Origin: an actinobacterium SCGC AAA027-J17
GTDB lineage: Bacteria; Actinomycetota; Actinomycetes; Nanopelagicales; Nanopelagicaceae
Reading direction: 5' to 3'
Length of the DNA: 54,636 nucleotides
Assembly: GCA_000383815.1 (NCBI GenBank)
Contig: KB912765.1
Coordinates: 25,828-80,463 of the forward strand
Shown here: one piece after another, positions 14,403 to 24,000 of the stretch
Position numbering within the stretch: the stretch's first letter is position 1
Layout: every line of letters starts with the position of its first letter
Program-made: the position numbers and the translations under genes
Notes under the pieces: generated by a model
Seen by the model: only the letters and a program-made list of their open reading frames with translations
Told to the model about the DNA's origin: nothing
Database searches by the model: none

Positions 14403-16976
14403 TTAGTGTGCAGCCAAATCCCAACTCTTTCCTACGCCAATATTCACATCAAGTGGAACATTTAGTTTGTAAGCACCAGACATTTGCTTCTTAACCAACT
14501 CAGTTAATCTCTCCTGTTCACCTGGAGCAACCTCTAGAATCAACTCATCATGAACTTGTAATAGCAATCGTGATTTCAGTTTTGCTAATTTCATTTGCTC
14601 ATCTACTTTGAGCATCGCAATCTTAATAATGTCAGCTGCAGAACCTTGGATCGGTGCATTAAGAGCTGCGCGCTCGGCGATCTCGCGACGTTGTCTATTT
14701 TCGTGGTTTAAATCCGGTAAGTATCTTCTTCTGCCCATGATCGTTTGCGTGTAACCATTTTTACGGGCCTTTACTACTACCGTTTTCAGATACTCACGAA
14801 TTCCGCCAAATCTTTCAAAGTATTTAGCCATTAGTTCACTAGCTGCTGCTGGATCAATATCTAATGTTTGAGATAGTCCAAATGAAGATAATCCATAAGC
14901 TAAACCATAAGACATTGCCTTAATTGTTCGCCGCATCTCCGCATCAACTTCTCCTGGCTTTACACCAAATACTTGCGAAGCAACTGTTGAATGCAAATCT
15001 TCACCTGATTCGAAGGCTTCTATTAATGCTTTATCGTCAGATAAATGGGCCATAATCCTCATCTCGATTTGGCTGTAATCCGCTGTCATGAGATCAAGGA
15101 AAGGTTTTTGGGCGACAAAACAATCACGAATTCTTCTACCCTCTTCAGTCCTAATCGGAATATTTTGTAAGTTCGGTTCAGTTGAAGATAACCTGCCAGT
15201 GGCTGCCACAGTTTGCTGGAAACTGGTGTGTATTCGGCCATCCTGTGCAACAGATGCAATTAATCCATCGATTGTGGTCATTAATTTAGAAGTTTCTCGA
15301 ATCCTCAGAAGGTGTTTAAGCAGCGGATGCTTAGTTTTAAGTGCCAACCATTCCAAACTCTCTGCATCAGTTGTATACCCCGTCTTAATCTTTTTAGTTT
15401 TAGGCAATTTCAATTCATCAAATAGCACCACCTGCAGTTGTTTTGGCGAACCAACATTAAATTCATGCCCAGCTTCTTGATATGCCATCTTTGTTTCTTC
15501 AGAGACAATTTTGGAGAAATGATCCGACAATTGTTTCAATTTCGGTTGATCAACAGCTATACCTAGCAATTCCATTTGGGCAAGTAATAACAGGGTTGGC
15601 TGCTCCAAATGAGTATACAAATCTGACATTCCTTTAGATTCAATCTCATTTGCCAGCTCCTTCTGCAATGAATATATCCATGCAGCAGATCGTGGATCGA
15701 ACTGTGAAAACAAATCACCACTTGAAGGAGCGATGCCTAACCTGCGCTCAACTAGATCATTGAGCTCTAGGTTTCGGCTCCCGGGGTTAACTAAATAAGC
15801 CAGGAGTTCAACATCTGCAACTAAGCCATTAATGGCGAGCTTTTTTATCAAACTTTTTGCTGAGTGAACAATTTTTGGCAGTTTTGAGTTACTAATCCAA
15901 TCTCCTATTTTTGATTCACGAACATAATAAATCTTGCTTTCATTTACTGCTACGGCATATCCCTGCAATGAGTTATCAATAAAATCAAATGAGATAGCAA
16001 TAGAATCAGTGTGATTCTTTAGTAAGGTGGTGACTTGTTCGGATGAACTATCAGAGACCACAATTTCAATCTCTGGAGTTGCTGAAACACTCGATTGCGG
16101 CAACGATTTCAATCTTTCTTTTAAAGCTCTTATTTCCATTTTGTCGAAGAAACTGCCCGTGCGATTCGAGTCAAAGCCGATCCAATTTAAATCAGAAACA
16201 TTGACATTCATTTCAAGGTCATCTAATAAATGGGTTAATTCACGATTTAATCTGACGGTAGACAAATTCTCTCGAAGCGATTGCCCAACCTTGCCAGCGA
16301 TCTCGCCTGCATTTTCTATGAGTTTTTCAAGGCTGCCGTAATCTGAAATCCATTTGGTTGCAGTTTTTTCACCCACTCCTGGAATGGAGGGTAGGTTGTC
16401 ACTGGGATCTCCCCGCAGCGCAGCAAAGTCTGGATATTGAGTCGGCGTCAGACCGTATTTCTCGAATACAGCATTCGGCGTCATACGTGACATTTCAGTA
16501 ACACCTTTTTTCGGGTATAAAACAGTTACATTCTCATTAACTAACTGAAACGAATCCCTATCCCCAGTACAGATTAGAACTTGAAAATTTTCTAACTGAG
16601 CTTTCTTCGCAAGGGATGCGATTATGTCATCAGCTTCATAGCCTTCTATTTCGAAGTGTTTAATTCCAAAACTTTCAATCATTTCATTTAAGTGCGACAT
16701 CTGAGAACGAAACTCATCAGGGGTACTGCTGCGGTTAGCTTTATACTCAGGAAATTTCTCAGTTCTAAAGGTTTTTCTCGATACATCAAATGCCACCGCT
16801 AAATGAGTCGGCTGTTCTTCTTTGATTAGATTTATAAGCATCGATGCAAATCCATATATCGCATTGGTGGGCTGGCCTGCGCTGGTTTTAAAGTTATCAA
16901 CTGGCAAAGCATAGAAAGCCCGATAAGCCATTGAATGACCATCTATGAGGAGTAAACGCTTTGAACTGGCACTCAT
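14403..16976 (-). CDS. polA: DNA polymerase I
   Basis: 857 residues: an N-terminal 5'-3' nuclease (LLLIDGHSMAYRAFYA at 9-24, GYEADDIIASL, CTGDRDSFQLV), a middle 3'-5' exonuclease-like domain and a C-terminal polymerase with motif A DYSQIEMRI near 631, RRTIKAMSYGLAYG, and motif C QVHDELILEV near 809. The exonuclease domain has FDFID near 329 in place of the FDTET-type metal-binding motif, so proofreading is probably lost, as in other actinobacterial PolA. It replaces RNA primers and fills repair gaps. A -10 hexamer TAGAAT lies six bases before the ATG. Confidence 0.97.
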   Translation of the reverse strand: MSASSKRLLLIDGHSMAYRAFYALPVDNFKTSAGQPTNAIYGFASMLINLIKEEQPTHLAVAFDVSRKTFRTEKFPEYKANRSSTPDEFRSQMSHLNEMIESFGIKHFEIEGYEADDIIASLAKKAQLENFQVLICTGDRDSFQLVNENVTVLYPKKGVTEMSRMTPNAVFEKYGLTPTQYPDFAALRGDPSDNLPSIPGVGEKTATKWISDYGSLEKLIENAGEIAGKVGQSLRENLSTVRLNRELTHLLDDLEMNVNVSDLNWIGFDSNRTGSFFDKMEIRALKERLKSLPQSSVSATPEIEIVVSDSSSEQVTTLLKNHTDSIAISFDFIDNSLQGYAVAVNESKIYYVRESKIGDWISNSKLPKIVHSAKSLIKKLAINGLVADVELLAYLVNPGSRNLELNDLVERRLGIAPSSGDLFSQFDPRSAAWIYSLQKELANEIESKGMSDLYTHLEQPTLLLLAQMELLGIAVDQPKLKQLSDHFSKIVSEETKMAYQEAGHEFNVGSPKQLQVVLFDELKLPKTKKIKTGYTTDAESLEWLALKTKHPLLKHLLRIRETSKLMTTIDGLIASVAQDGRIHTSFQQTVAATGRLSSTEPNLQNIPIRTEEGRRIRDCFVAQKPFLDLMTADYSQIEMRIMAHLSDDKALIEAFESGEDLHSTVASQVFGVKPGEVDAEMRRTIKAMSYGLAYGLSSFGLSQTLDIDPAAASELMAKYFERFGGIREYLKTVVVKARKNGYTQTIMGRRRYLPDLNHENRQRREIAERAALNAPIQGSAADIIKIAMLKVDEQMKLAKLKSRLLLQVHDELILEVAPGEQERLTELVKKQMSGAYKLNVPLDVNIGVGKSWDLAAH

Positions 16977-16982
16977 ATTGGG

Positions 16983-16988
16983 ATTCTA
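16983..16988 (-). promoter_or_regulatory. -10 hexamer for a leaderless polA mRNA
   Basis: On the minus strand TAGAAT is followed by CCCAAT and then the polA ATG at 16976. Confidence 0.6.
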
Positions 16989-17003
16989 ATTGCCATATCA
17001 GGT

Positions 17004-17009
17004 TAAACT
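17004..17009 (+). promoter_or_regulatory. -10 hexamer for a leaderless thioesterase mRNA
   Basis: TAAACT is followed by seven bases and the ATG at 17017. This supports 17017 as the start over the in-frame TTG at 16990. Confidence 0.6.
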
Positions 17010-17016
17010 TGTAGAC

Positions 17017-17421
17017 ATGAGCGATTATTTAGATGAGATTCGTAAGCGCGGTTCTGGTGCCCTAGACAGCAAGATGGGTATTGAGATTATTGAGGCTTCA
17101 CCGGAGAGATTAGTAGGCACTATGCCGGTGGCAGGTAACACTCAACCGATAGGACTTCTACATGGTGGCGCAAATGTAGTACTGGCAGAAAGTTTAGGTT
17201 CAATCGGAACACAATTACACGCTGGACCAAATAGAAAGATAGTTGGAGTAGATATAAATGCCACTCATCACAAATCTGCTCTTTCAGGAGTAGTCACCGC
17301 CGTTGCCACTGCAGTTTCTTTGGGAAAAACTCTTTGTTGTTATGAGGTAGAAATTACTAATGACAAGGGTGAACGAACCTGTAGCGCAAGAATTACTTGC
17401 TTAATACTCGCAGAAAGATAA
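17017..17421 (+). CDS. Hotdog-fold thioesterase (PaaI/YdiI-like)
   Basis: 134 residues from the ATG at 17017. The hotdog core motif GLLHGGANVVLAESLGS carries the conserved HGG and the Glu used for catalysis in PaaI/YdiI-type acyl-CoA thioesterases; DINATHHKSAL follows. The cytoplasmic substrate is probably an aryl- or acyl-CoA, possibly a menaquinone precursor as for MenI, but that is not shown. Upstream in-frame TTG at 16990 would add nine residues without family support. It ends exactly where the convergent pdtaR begins its stop codon, with no gap. Confidence 0.88.
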   Translation: MSDYLDEIRKRGSGALDSKMGIEIIEASPERLVGTMPVAGNTQPIGLLHGGANVVLAESLGSIGTQLHAGPNRKIVGVDINATHHKSALSGVVTAVATAVSLGKTLCCYEVEITNDKGERTCSARITCLILAER

Positions 17422-18009
17422 CTACCGATCTGGGGCAGATTCTGGGGAAATAACAGCTTGCGCCACTTGTTTCATAGAAATTCTTCGATCCATTGCTGTT
17501 TTTTGAATCCAAGCAAAACTTTCTGGCTCAGAAAGATTCATAGCTTTCATTAAAATTCCCTTAGCTCTATCAATTATCTTGCGTGTTTCTAGTCTTTCAT
17601 ACAGATCTGCAACTTCAGTCTCTAAAGATTTCATCTGAGTGTGTCGACTAATTGCAATTTCAATGGCAGGAACTAAGTCAGAAATAGAAAAAGGTTTGAC
17701 TACATAAGCCATAACGCCAGCATCCCTAGCTCGTTCAACTAAATCGCGTTGGCTAAATGCGGTTAACATCAATACCGGAGCCAGTGTAATTATCTGCTCC
17801 GCAGCGGTTATGCCATCCATCTCCGGCATTTTTACATCTAATATGGCTAGATCAGGTTTGTGTAATTTTGCGAGATCAACAGCAACTGCACCATTCTCTG
17901 CTTGAGCAACTACCTCATACCCAGCTTCAGTAAGCATCTCCACTAAATCTAGCCGAATGATAGTTTCATCTTCGGCAACAAGGATTCGAATCTTTTTTTC
18001 AGTAGTCAT
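17422..18009 (-). CDS. pdtaR: ANTAR-domain response regulator PdtaR
   Basis: 195 residues: a receiver domain with acidic pocket ED at 13-14, phosphoacceptor Asp58 in LAILDVKMPEMDG and Lys in VVKPF, then a coiled linker and a C-terminal ANTAR RNA-binding domain (RKIIDRAKGILMKAMNLSE). It matches the PdtaR regulator found near polA, rpsA and coaE in mycobacteria, which acts by binding RNA hairpins to prevent transcription termination. The partner kinase PdtaS is not in the window. The ATG lies one base after the 3' end of a tRNA gene, an unusual arrangement that may generate its mRNA 5' end. Confidence 0.92.
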   Translation of the reverse strand: MTTEKKIRILVAEDETIIRLDLVEMLTEAGYEVVAQAENGAVAVDLAKLHKPDLAILDVKMPEMDGITAAEQIITLAPVLMLTAFSQRDLVERARDAGVMAYVVKPFSISDLVPAIEIAISRHTQMKSLETEVADLYERLETRKIIDRAKGILMKAMNLSEPESFAWIQKTAMDRRISMKQVAQAVISPESAPDR

Positions 18010-18010
18010 G

Positions 18011-18083
18011 TGCCTCGAGTCGGATTCGAACCGACACTATACGGTTTTTGAGACCGTCCTCTCTACCGTTGGAGTACCGAGGC
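18011..18083 (-). tRNA. tRNA with anticodon CAA (Leu), short variable loop
   Basis: A complete 73-base cloverleaf on the minus strand. The acceptor GCCTCGG pairs with TCGAGGC (one G-T). The D arm is CTC/GAG with A14 and GG. The anticodon stem ACGGT/ACCGT carries loop CTCAAAA, giving anticodon CAA. The variable loop is only five bases (ATAGT). The T arm is GTCGG-TTCGAAT-CCGAC and the discriminator is A; no CCA is encoded. CAA reads the leucine codon UUG and A73 fits leucine, but bacterial leucine tRNAs normally have a long variable arm. The tRNA lies 43 bases after pyk and one base before pdtaR, so the three may be cotranscribed. Confidence 0.9.
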
Positions 18084-18126
18084 GAAATCGAAAGGTAGTT
18101 TATCGCCGATATCTTTGAATACTAAA

Positions 18127-19569
18127 TTACTTGCGATAAGCAGGCGCAACGCCACCTACAGCATCGCCAATTTTATGTACACGCATAGCATTTATTGAGC
18201 CGGGAATTCCAGGAGGTGATCCTGCAACTATTAAGACTAAATCGCCAAGGTTTACCCGTTTTGAATTAATCAAAATCGTATCTACCTGCATCACCATCTC
18301 GTCGGTGTGATTAACCACCGAAGTTAGCATTGATTCAATTCCCCATGACAGCGCCAAACGGTTGTAAGTTCCCACATCCGGCGTTAATGCCAACATTGGT
18401 ATCGGTGATCGCAATCTTGACATTCTTCTAGCTGAATCACCGCTTTGCGTGAATGCAACTAAGAATTTAGCTCCAACAGTTAGTCCTACTTCTGTGGCTG
18501 CTTTAGTTATCGCCCCACCTTTTGTTGCGGGTGAATGCTTCAACGGTGGTATCTGATCTAATGCAATCTCTTCAGTTCGCTCAATAATTCGAGACATAAT
18601 CTTTACAGATTCAATTGGGAACTCTCCAACACTTGTCTCCCCCGATAGCATTAAAGCATCTGCCCCATCTAAAACTGCATTGGCACAATCCGTTGCTTCA
18701 GCTCGTGTTGGTTGAGAGTTGTTGATCATTGAGTCCAGCATTTGTGTAGCAACTATTACCGGCTTAGCAGACTCCCTGGCCATAGTTATGCATTGCTTTT
18801 GAACCATCGGTACATCTTCTATTGGCAACTCCACGCCAAGATCTCCCCGTGCCACCATAATTCCGTCAAAGGCATCAACTATTTCTTGTAAGTTAGCTAC
18901 CGCTTGTGGTTTCTCAATTTTCGCAATTACTGGCACACGTATGCCAACCTCATCCATGATGCGGTGAACATCTTTCACGTCAGCTGCACTGCGCACAAAT
19001 GAGAGAGCAATAAAATCCGCACCCGCTTTAAGTCCCCACTTCAAATCTGCAATGTCTTTTTCTGATAACGCCGGGACTGAAACTGCAACCCCGGGAAGAT
19101 TCAACCCCTTGTTATTGCTTACGCTACCTGGATGAATAACTCTTGTGACGACATCGCTGCCTTTAACTTCAACAACCTCAACAGTTACTTTTCCATCATC
19201 AATCATGATCTTGTCACCAACACGACAATCTTTAGTTAGTCCAAGGTAGGTGGTACTGACTCTATCTTTAGTTCCATCTATTGCATCAGTTGTAATTGTA
19301 AATATCTCACCACGAACTAGATCATGAGGTCCATTTTTGAATTTTCCTAATCTGATTTTCGGGCCTTGAAGATCAACCAATACTGCGACAGCTTTTCCGG
19401 ATTCTTTTGCAACTTTCCTTACATTATCTAGTCTCATCTGATGTTCGGTATACCCTCCATGTGAGAGATTTAACCGAGCCATGTTCATGCCAGCAGCTAT
19501 TAGTTCAGTAATTTTCTCTACGGATTCAACCGCGGGACCGATAGTGCAAACGATTTTGGCTCTACGCAT
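18127..19569 (-). CDS. pyk: Pyruvate kinase
   Basis: 480 residues with the (beta/alpha)8 barrel N-terminus (RRAKIVCTIGPA at 2-13), KIEKPQAV, the MVARGDLGVELP catalytic segment, MLDSMI and a C-terminal regulatory domain ending in KIGDAVGG. It converts phosphoenolpyruvate and ADP to pyruvate and ATP. A -10 hexamer that begins with the gltD stop codon lies seven bases before the ATG, so it probably has its own leaderless transcript inside the minus-strand gene array. Confidence 0.97.
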   Translation of the reverse strand: MRRAKIVCTIGPAVESVEKITELIAAGMNMARLNLSHGGYTEHQMRLDNVRKVAKESGKAVAVLVDLQGPKIRLGKFKNGPHDLVRGEIFTITTDAIDGTKDRVSTTYLGLTKDCRVGDKIMIDDGKVTVEVVEVKGSDVVTRVIHPGSVSNNKGLNLPGVAVSVPALSEKDIADLKWGLKAGADFIALSFVRSAADVKDVHRIMDEVGIRVPVIAKIEKPQAVANLQEIVDAFDGIMVARGDLGVELPIEDVPMVQKQCITMARESAKPVIVATQMLDSMINNSQPTRAEATDCANAVLDGADALMLSGETSVGEFPIESVKIMSRIIERTEEIALDQIPPLKHSPATKGGAITKAATEVGLTVGAKFLVAFTQSGDSARRMSRLRSPIPMLALTPDVGTYNRLALSWGIESMLTSVVNHTDEMVMQVDTILINSKRVNLGDLVLIVAGSPPGIPGSINAMRVHKIGDAVGGVAPAYRK

Positions 19570-19576
19570 AGCAAAA

Positions 19577-19582
19577 ACCTTA
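19577..19582 (-). promoter_or_regulatory. -10 hexamer of pyk, sharing the gltD stop codon
   Basis: On minus, TAAGGT occupies 19582-19577. Its first three bases are the gltD TAA stop. Seven bases follow before the pyk ATG at 19569. Confidence 0.55.
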
Positions 19583-21037
19583 AACCATCATCGGGCGAGC
19601 AGTTGGTTCAATTGGGAATGGCAACTGCGTGTTCCCTGTTAAATATCGATCCACAGCAGATGCTGCGCTTCGTCCTTCTGCTATCGCCCAAACAATTAAT
19701 GATTGCCCTCGGCCGGCATCACCACAGACAAATACGCCATCAGCACTGGTTGCATAGTTGTCATCGCGGACAATGTTGCTGCGTTGATCTAATTCAACTT
19801 CGAGTTGGTTTAATAAATCACTCTTTTCCGGTCCAGAAAAACCCAATGCTAGAAACACTAAGTCAGCAGGAATGATTTTTTCACTTCCAGATACCTCTTG
19901 AAACTTGCCATTAACTAATGCAGTTTCAATCAGCTTTACGCCAGTTAAATTTCCGGCACTATCTTGGACAAACTCCTGTGTTGAAACTGAATACAATCGT
20001 TCACCTGCTTCTTCATGCGCGCTGCTAACTCGATAAATCATTGGATAAGTTGGCCAGGGTTGTTCACTAGGTCGCTCTGCTGCTGGCCTTGGTTGAATTT
20101 CCAACTGCGTTACTGATTTAGCACCTTGTCGTATTGCAGTGCCTAAACAATCAGCCCCTGTATCGCCTCCGCCTAAGATCACAACATTCTTTCCGTCAGC
20201 GTTAATCTCTGGTTCTGCATCTAACTCACCAAGTGCTTGTTTATTACCCCATGGCAAGTACTCCATTGCTTGGTAAACACCTTTAGCATCACGGCCAGGA
20301 ATTGATAACTCTCTCCAATTAGTTGCTCCAATTGCAACTACTACTGCGTCGTACCGACTTCTTAATGCTGAACCTAAGATATCTTTACCAACGGTCACAC
20401 CAGTTCTAAACCTGGTTCCCTCTTGTTCCATTTGGTAAAGCCTGCGATCAACTACTGCTTTTTCCATTTTAAATTCAGGGATGCCATATCGAAGCAGGCC
20501 GCCAATTTTGTCAGCTCTTTCATAAACTGCCACTGTATGTCCAGCTCTTGTTAATTGTTGTGCAGCTGCCAGCCCTGCTGGACCAGAGCCAATCACTGCA
20601 ACAGTTTTACCTGAAAGCCGGTCTGGGATTAACGGCACAACTCTTTTTTCTAAAAACGCCTCTTCGATTGTTCGTAATTCAACCTGTTTAATTGTTACCG
20701 CTTCATCATTAATCGCAACCACGCAAGCTGTTTCACAGGGTGCAGGGCATAACCTTCCAGTGAATTCTGGAAAATTATTTGTAGCATGAAGACGGTCAAT
20801 TGCTTCTGGCTTCTCACCTCGCCAAATTAAATCGTTCCACTCTGGAATTAAATTTCCGAGCGGACAACCTTGATGACAAAATGGAATGCCGCAATCCATA
20901 CAACGTCCAGCTTGTTTTTGTAGATGAGAAAACTCCTGATGTTGATAAACCTCTTTCCAATCTTGAATTCTCACATCAACAGGTCTGCGGTTTGGTAGCT
21001 CTCTACCAGTGTTTAGAAATCCCTTTGGATCAGCCAT
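19580..21037 (-). CDS. gltD: Glutamate synthase, small (beta) subunit
   Basis: 485 residues: an N-terminal iron-sulfur region ([17 protein letters not shown] and [11 protein letters not shown]), an FAD motif [13 protein letters not shown] and an NADPH motif GGGDTGADC. It passes electrons from NADPH to the large subunit in the GOGAT reaction. The start overlaps the gltB stop by eight bases, so the two subunits are translationally coupled. Confidence 0.97.
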   Translation of the reverse strand: MADPKGFLNTGRELPNRRPVDVRIQDWKEVYQHQEFSHLQKQAGRCMDCGIPFCHQGCPLGNLIPEWNDLIWRGEKPEAIDRLHATNNFPEFTGRLCPAPCETACVVAINDEAVTIKQVELRTIEEAFLEKRVVPLIPDRLSGKTVAVIGSGPAGLAAAQQLTRAGHTVAVYERADKIGGLLRYGIPEFKMEKAVVDRRLYQMEQEGTRFRTGVTVGKDILGSALRSRYDAVVVAIGATNWRELSIPGRDAKGVYQAMEYLPWGNKQALGELDAEPEINADGKNVVILGGGDTGADCLGTAIRQGAKSVTQLEIQPRPAAERPSEQPWPTYPMIYRVSSAHEEAGERLYSVSTQEFVQDSAGNLTGVKLIETALVNGKFQEVSGSEKIIPADLVFLALGFSGPEKSDLLNQLEVELDQRSNIVRDDNYATSADGVFVCGDAGRGQSLIVWAIAEGRSAASAVDRYLTGNTQLPFPIEPTARPMMV

Positions 21038-24000
21038 TGACTACCTCCATGACGGCATTATCAACTGGCATTCCTTCACGCTGTGCCTTGGCCATTACCT
21101 CAAGAACTCTTGCGTAATCTCTAGGCATTACTAACGTAAATCTAGATTTACTTTTATCCCAGTCACTGAGCAAATCCTTTGCCACTGCAGATCCGCTCTC
21201 GACAAAAAAGTTAGACAAACTCGATTTAACAAAATCCTCATGAACAGCTGGGAGAGTTAATAAGTCAACCATTTCTGTATTTACCAAGGACTCCTCCAGG
21301 TCCAGCACAAAGGCCATGCCTCCTGACATTCCTGCTGCAAAATTTCTACCGATACTTCCCAAGATAACGACAGTTCCCCCGGTCATGTATTCACATCCGT
21401 GATCACCAACTCCTTCAACTATCGCATGTGCTCCTGAATTTCGAACACAAAATCTTTCACCAACTACACCAGAGATCATAATTTCACCCGATGTGGCGCC
21501 ATATCCGATGACATTCCCGGCGATCACATTGGCATTAGATTTAAATGTGGCACGTTCATCAGGTCTAATAATCACTCTTCCACCTGATAATCCCTTAGCT
21601 ACATAGTCATTGCTATCACCGTAGAGCCTCAGGGTTAAACCAGATGGAATGAAAGCACCGAATGATTGTCCAGCTGATCCGTGAAAAGTTATATCAATTG
21701 TGTTTGCTGGTAAACCGCTTCCTCCATATTTTCGAGTGATCTCACTTCCAAGCATTGTGCCAACCGTTCTGTTTACATTCCTGATTGGCATCTCTAATCG
21801 CAGGGATTTTTGACCCTCTAACGCTGGCTTAGCTAAAGAGATTAATTGGTTATCAAGAGCCGCTGTTAAACCATGATCTTGCTGTGAGGTATTGCTACGA
21901 ACAGCATTCGCTTTTGGTGGCACCAGTATTGGTGAAAGATCAAGACCGCTTGCTTTCCAATGCTCTGTTGCCGCTTTTGTATCAAGTACTTCAACTTGTC
22001 CAATCGCATCCTCAAGTTTTCTAAAGCCAAGTTGGGCCAATAACTCTCTTACCTCTTCAGCTATGTATTCAAAGAAAGTTTCTACAAACTCCGGTTTTCC
22101 GGTAAATTTCTTACGCAACTCTGGATTTTGAGTTGCTACTCCAACTGGACAAGTGTCTAAATGACACACACGCATCATTACGCAACCTGATACAACCAAT
22201 GGAGCAGTGGCAAAACCAAATTCCTCAGCTCCAAGTAGTGCTGCGATTAAAACATCTCGGCCAGTCTTCATCTGTCCATCTACTTGAACAACAATTCGAT
22301 CTCTCAAATCATTAAGAATTAAAGTCTGTTGCGCCTCAGCTAAGCCCAACTCCCATGGAGCGCCAGCATGTTTTAGTGATGTTAGAGGGGACGCACCAGT
22401 TCCACCATCATGGCCCGAAATTAAGACCACATCTGCATGTGCTTTGCTTACTCCGGCTGCGACCGTTCCTACTCCAACCTCTGCAACCAACTTAACATGG
22501 ATTCGAGCTTGGTTGTTCGCGTTTTTCAGATCATGAATTAATTGTGCTAAATCTTCAATTGAGTAAATGTCGTGATGTGGTGGTGGTGAAATTAGACCAA
22601 CACCAGGTGTTGAGTAACGCACCTTTGCAATCCACGGATAAACCTTGTTACCTGGTAATTGACCACCTTCACCTGGTTTAGCCCCCTGCGCCATCTTGAT
22701 CTGTATGTCATCTGCATTAACTAAATATTCACTCGTCACACCAAATCTGCCACTAGCTACTTGCTTGATTGCTGAGCGACGTAAATCTCCGTTCGCATCA
22801 GGTTTGTTTCGGGCTGGATCTTCTCCACCTTCACCAGTATTTGATTTACCACCGATTCGATTCATAGCAATTGCCAAGGTTTCATGGGCTTCTTGCGATA
22901 TGGAACCGTATGACATTGCTCCAGTTGCAAATCTTTTAAGAATTTCACTCGCTGGTTCAACTTGATCAATTGGTATTGGCTGTCTGATTCCCTCTTTAAA
23001 TTGAAATAGACCCCGAAGAGTCATCAATCTACGAGACTGCTCATCTACTCTATTTGTATAGCGTTTGAACACATCAAAACGTTTTGATCTTGTCGCATGC
23101 TGCAAGGTGAATACGGTCTCTGGATCAAACAAATGTGGTTCACCATCGCGACGCCACTGATACTCCCCGCCGATCTGTAGTTTCTTCGACCCTGGAATCT
23201 CACCACCAGGCGGATAAGCAACATGGTGGCGTTTAATTGTTTCTTGGGCGATGATGTCGATTCCAATTCCACCTAATCTTGAGGTAGCGCCGACGAAATA
23301 TTCATCAACCACCTCTTTTGATAGGCCAATCGCTTCAAAAACCTGTGCTCCGGTGTAGGAAGCAATTGTCGAAACACCCATTTTGGACATGACTTTTAAA
23401 ACACCTTTTCCAAGAGATTTAATTAAATTTCGAACTGCTTTCTCTGGTGTAATACCAGTAACAACACCCTGTCGAACTAAATCCTCCGCACTTTCCATTG
23501 CAAGGTAAGGATTTACTGCGGCTGCGCCAAATCCAATAAGAAGTGCCACATGGTGAACCTCTCTAACCTCACCACTTTCAACAACTAGACCCACTTTGGT
23601 CCGTGTTTTTTCTCTGATTAAGTGATGGTGGACGGCAGATGTAAGAAGTAGAGAAGGAATAGGAGCATTCTCAGCATCACCATCTCGATCAGATAAAACA
23701 ATTATTCTTGCTCCACTCTCTATCGCAGCTGAGACTTCCGCTCTTATCTCTTCAATTTTTGCAACTAATGATTTTCCACCGCCAGCGATCGGAAATAAAC
23801 CACGAACAACATGGGTTGCAAAACCTGGTTGATCTCCATCAGCATTAACGTGAATAATTTTTGCTAATTCATCATTATCTATTACTGGAAACTGCAAAGA
23901 GATCTGCCGACAAGATGCTGGTCCTGGGTCAAGCAAATTGTGCTCTGGGCCGATCGAACCTCCCAATGATGTAACTAATTCCTCGCGTATTGCATCTAGT

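Noticed and set aside
16990-17016. TTG at 16990 as the thioesterase start
   Set aside because: It would add nine residues that include the -10 region; the ATG at 17017 fits family length and the leaderless spacing.
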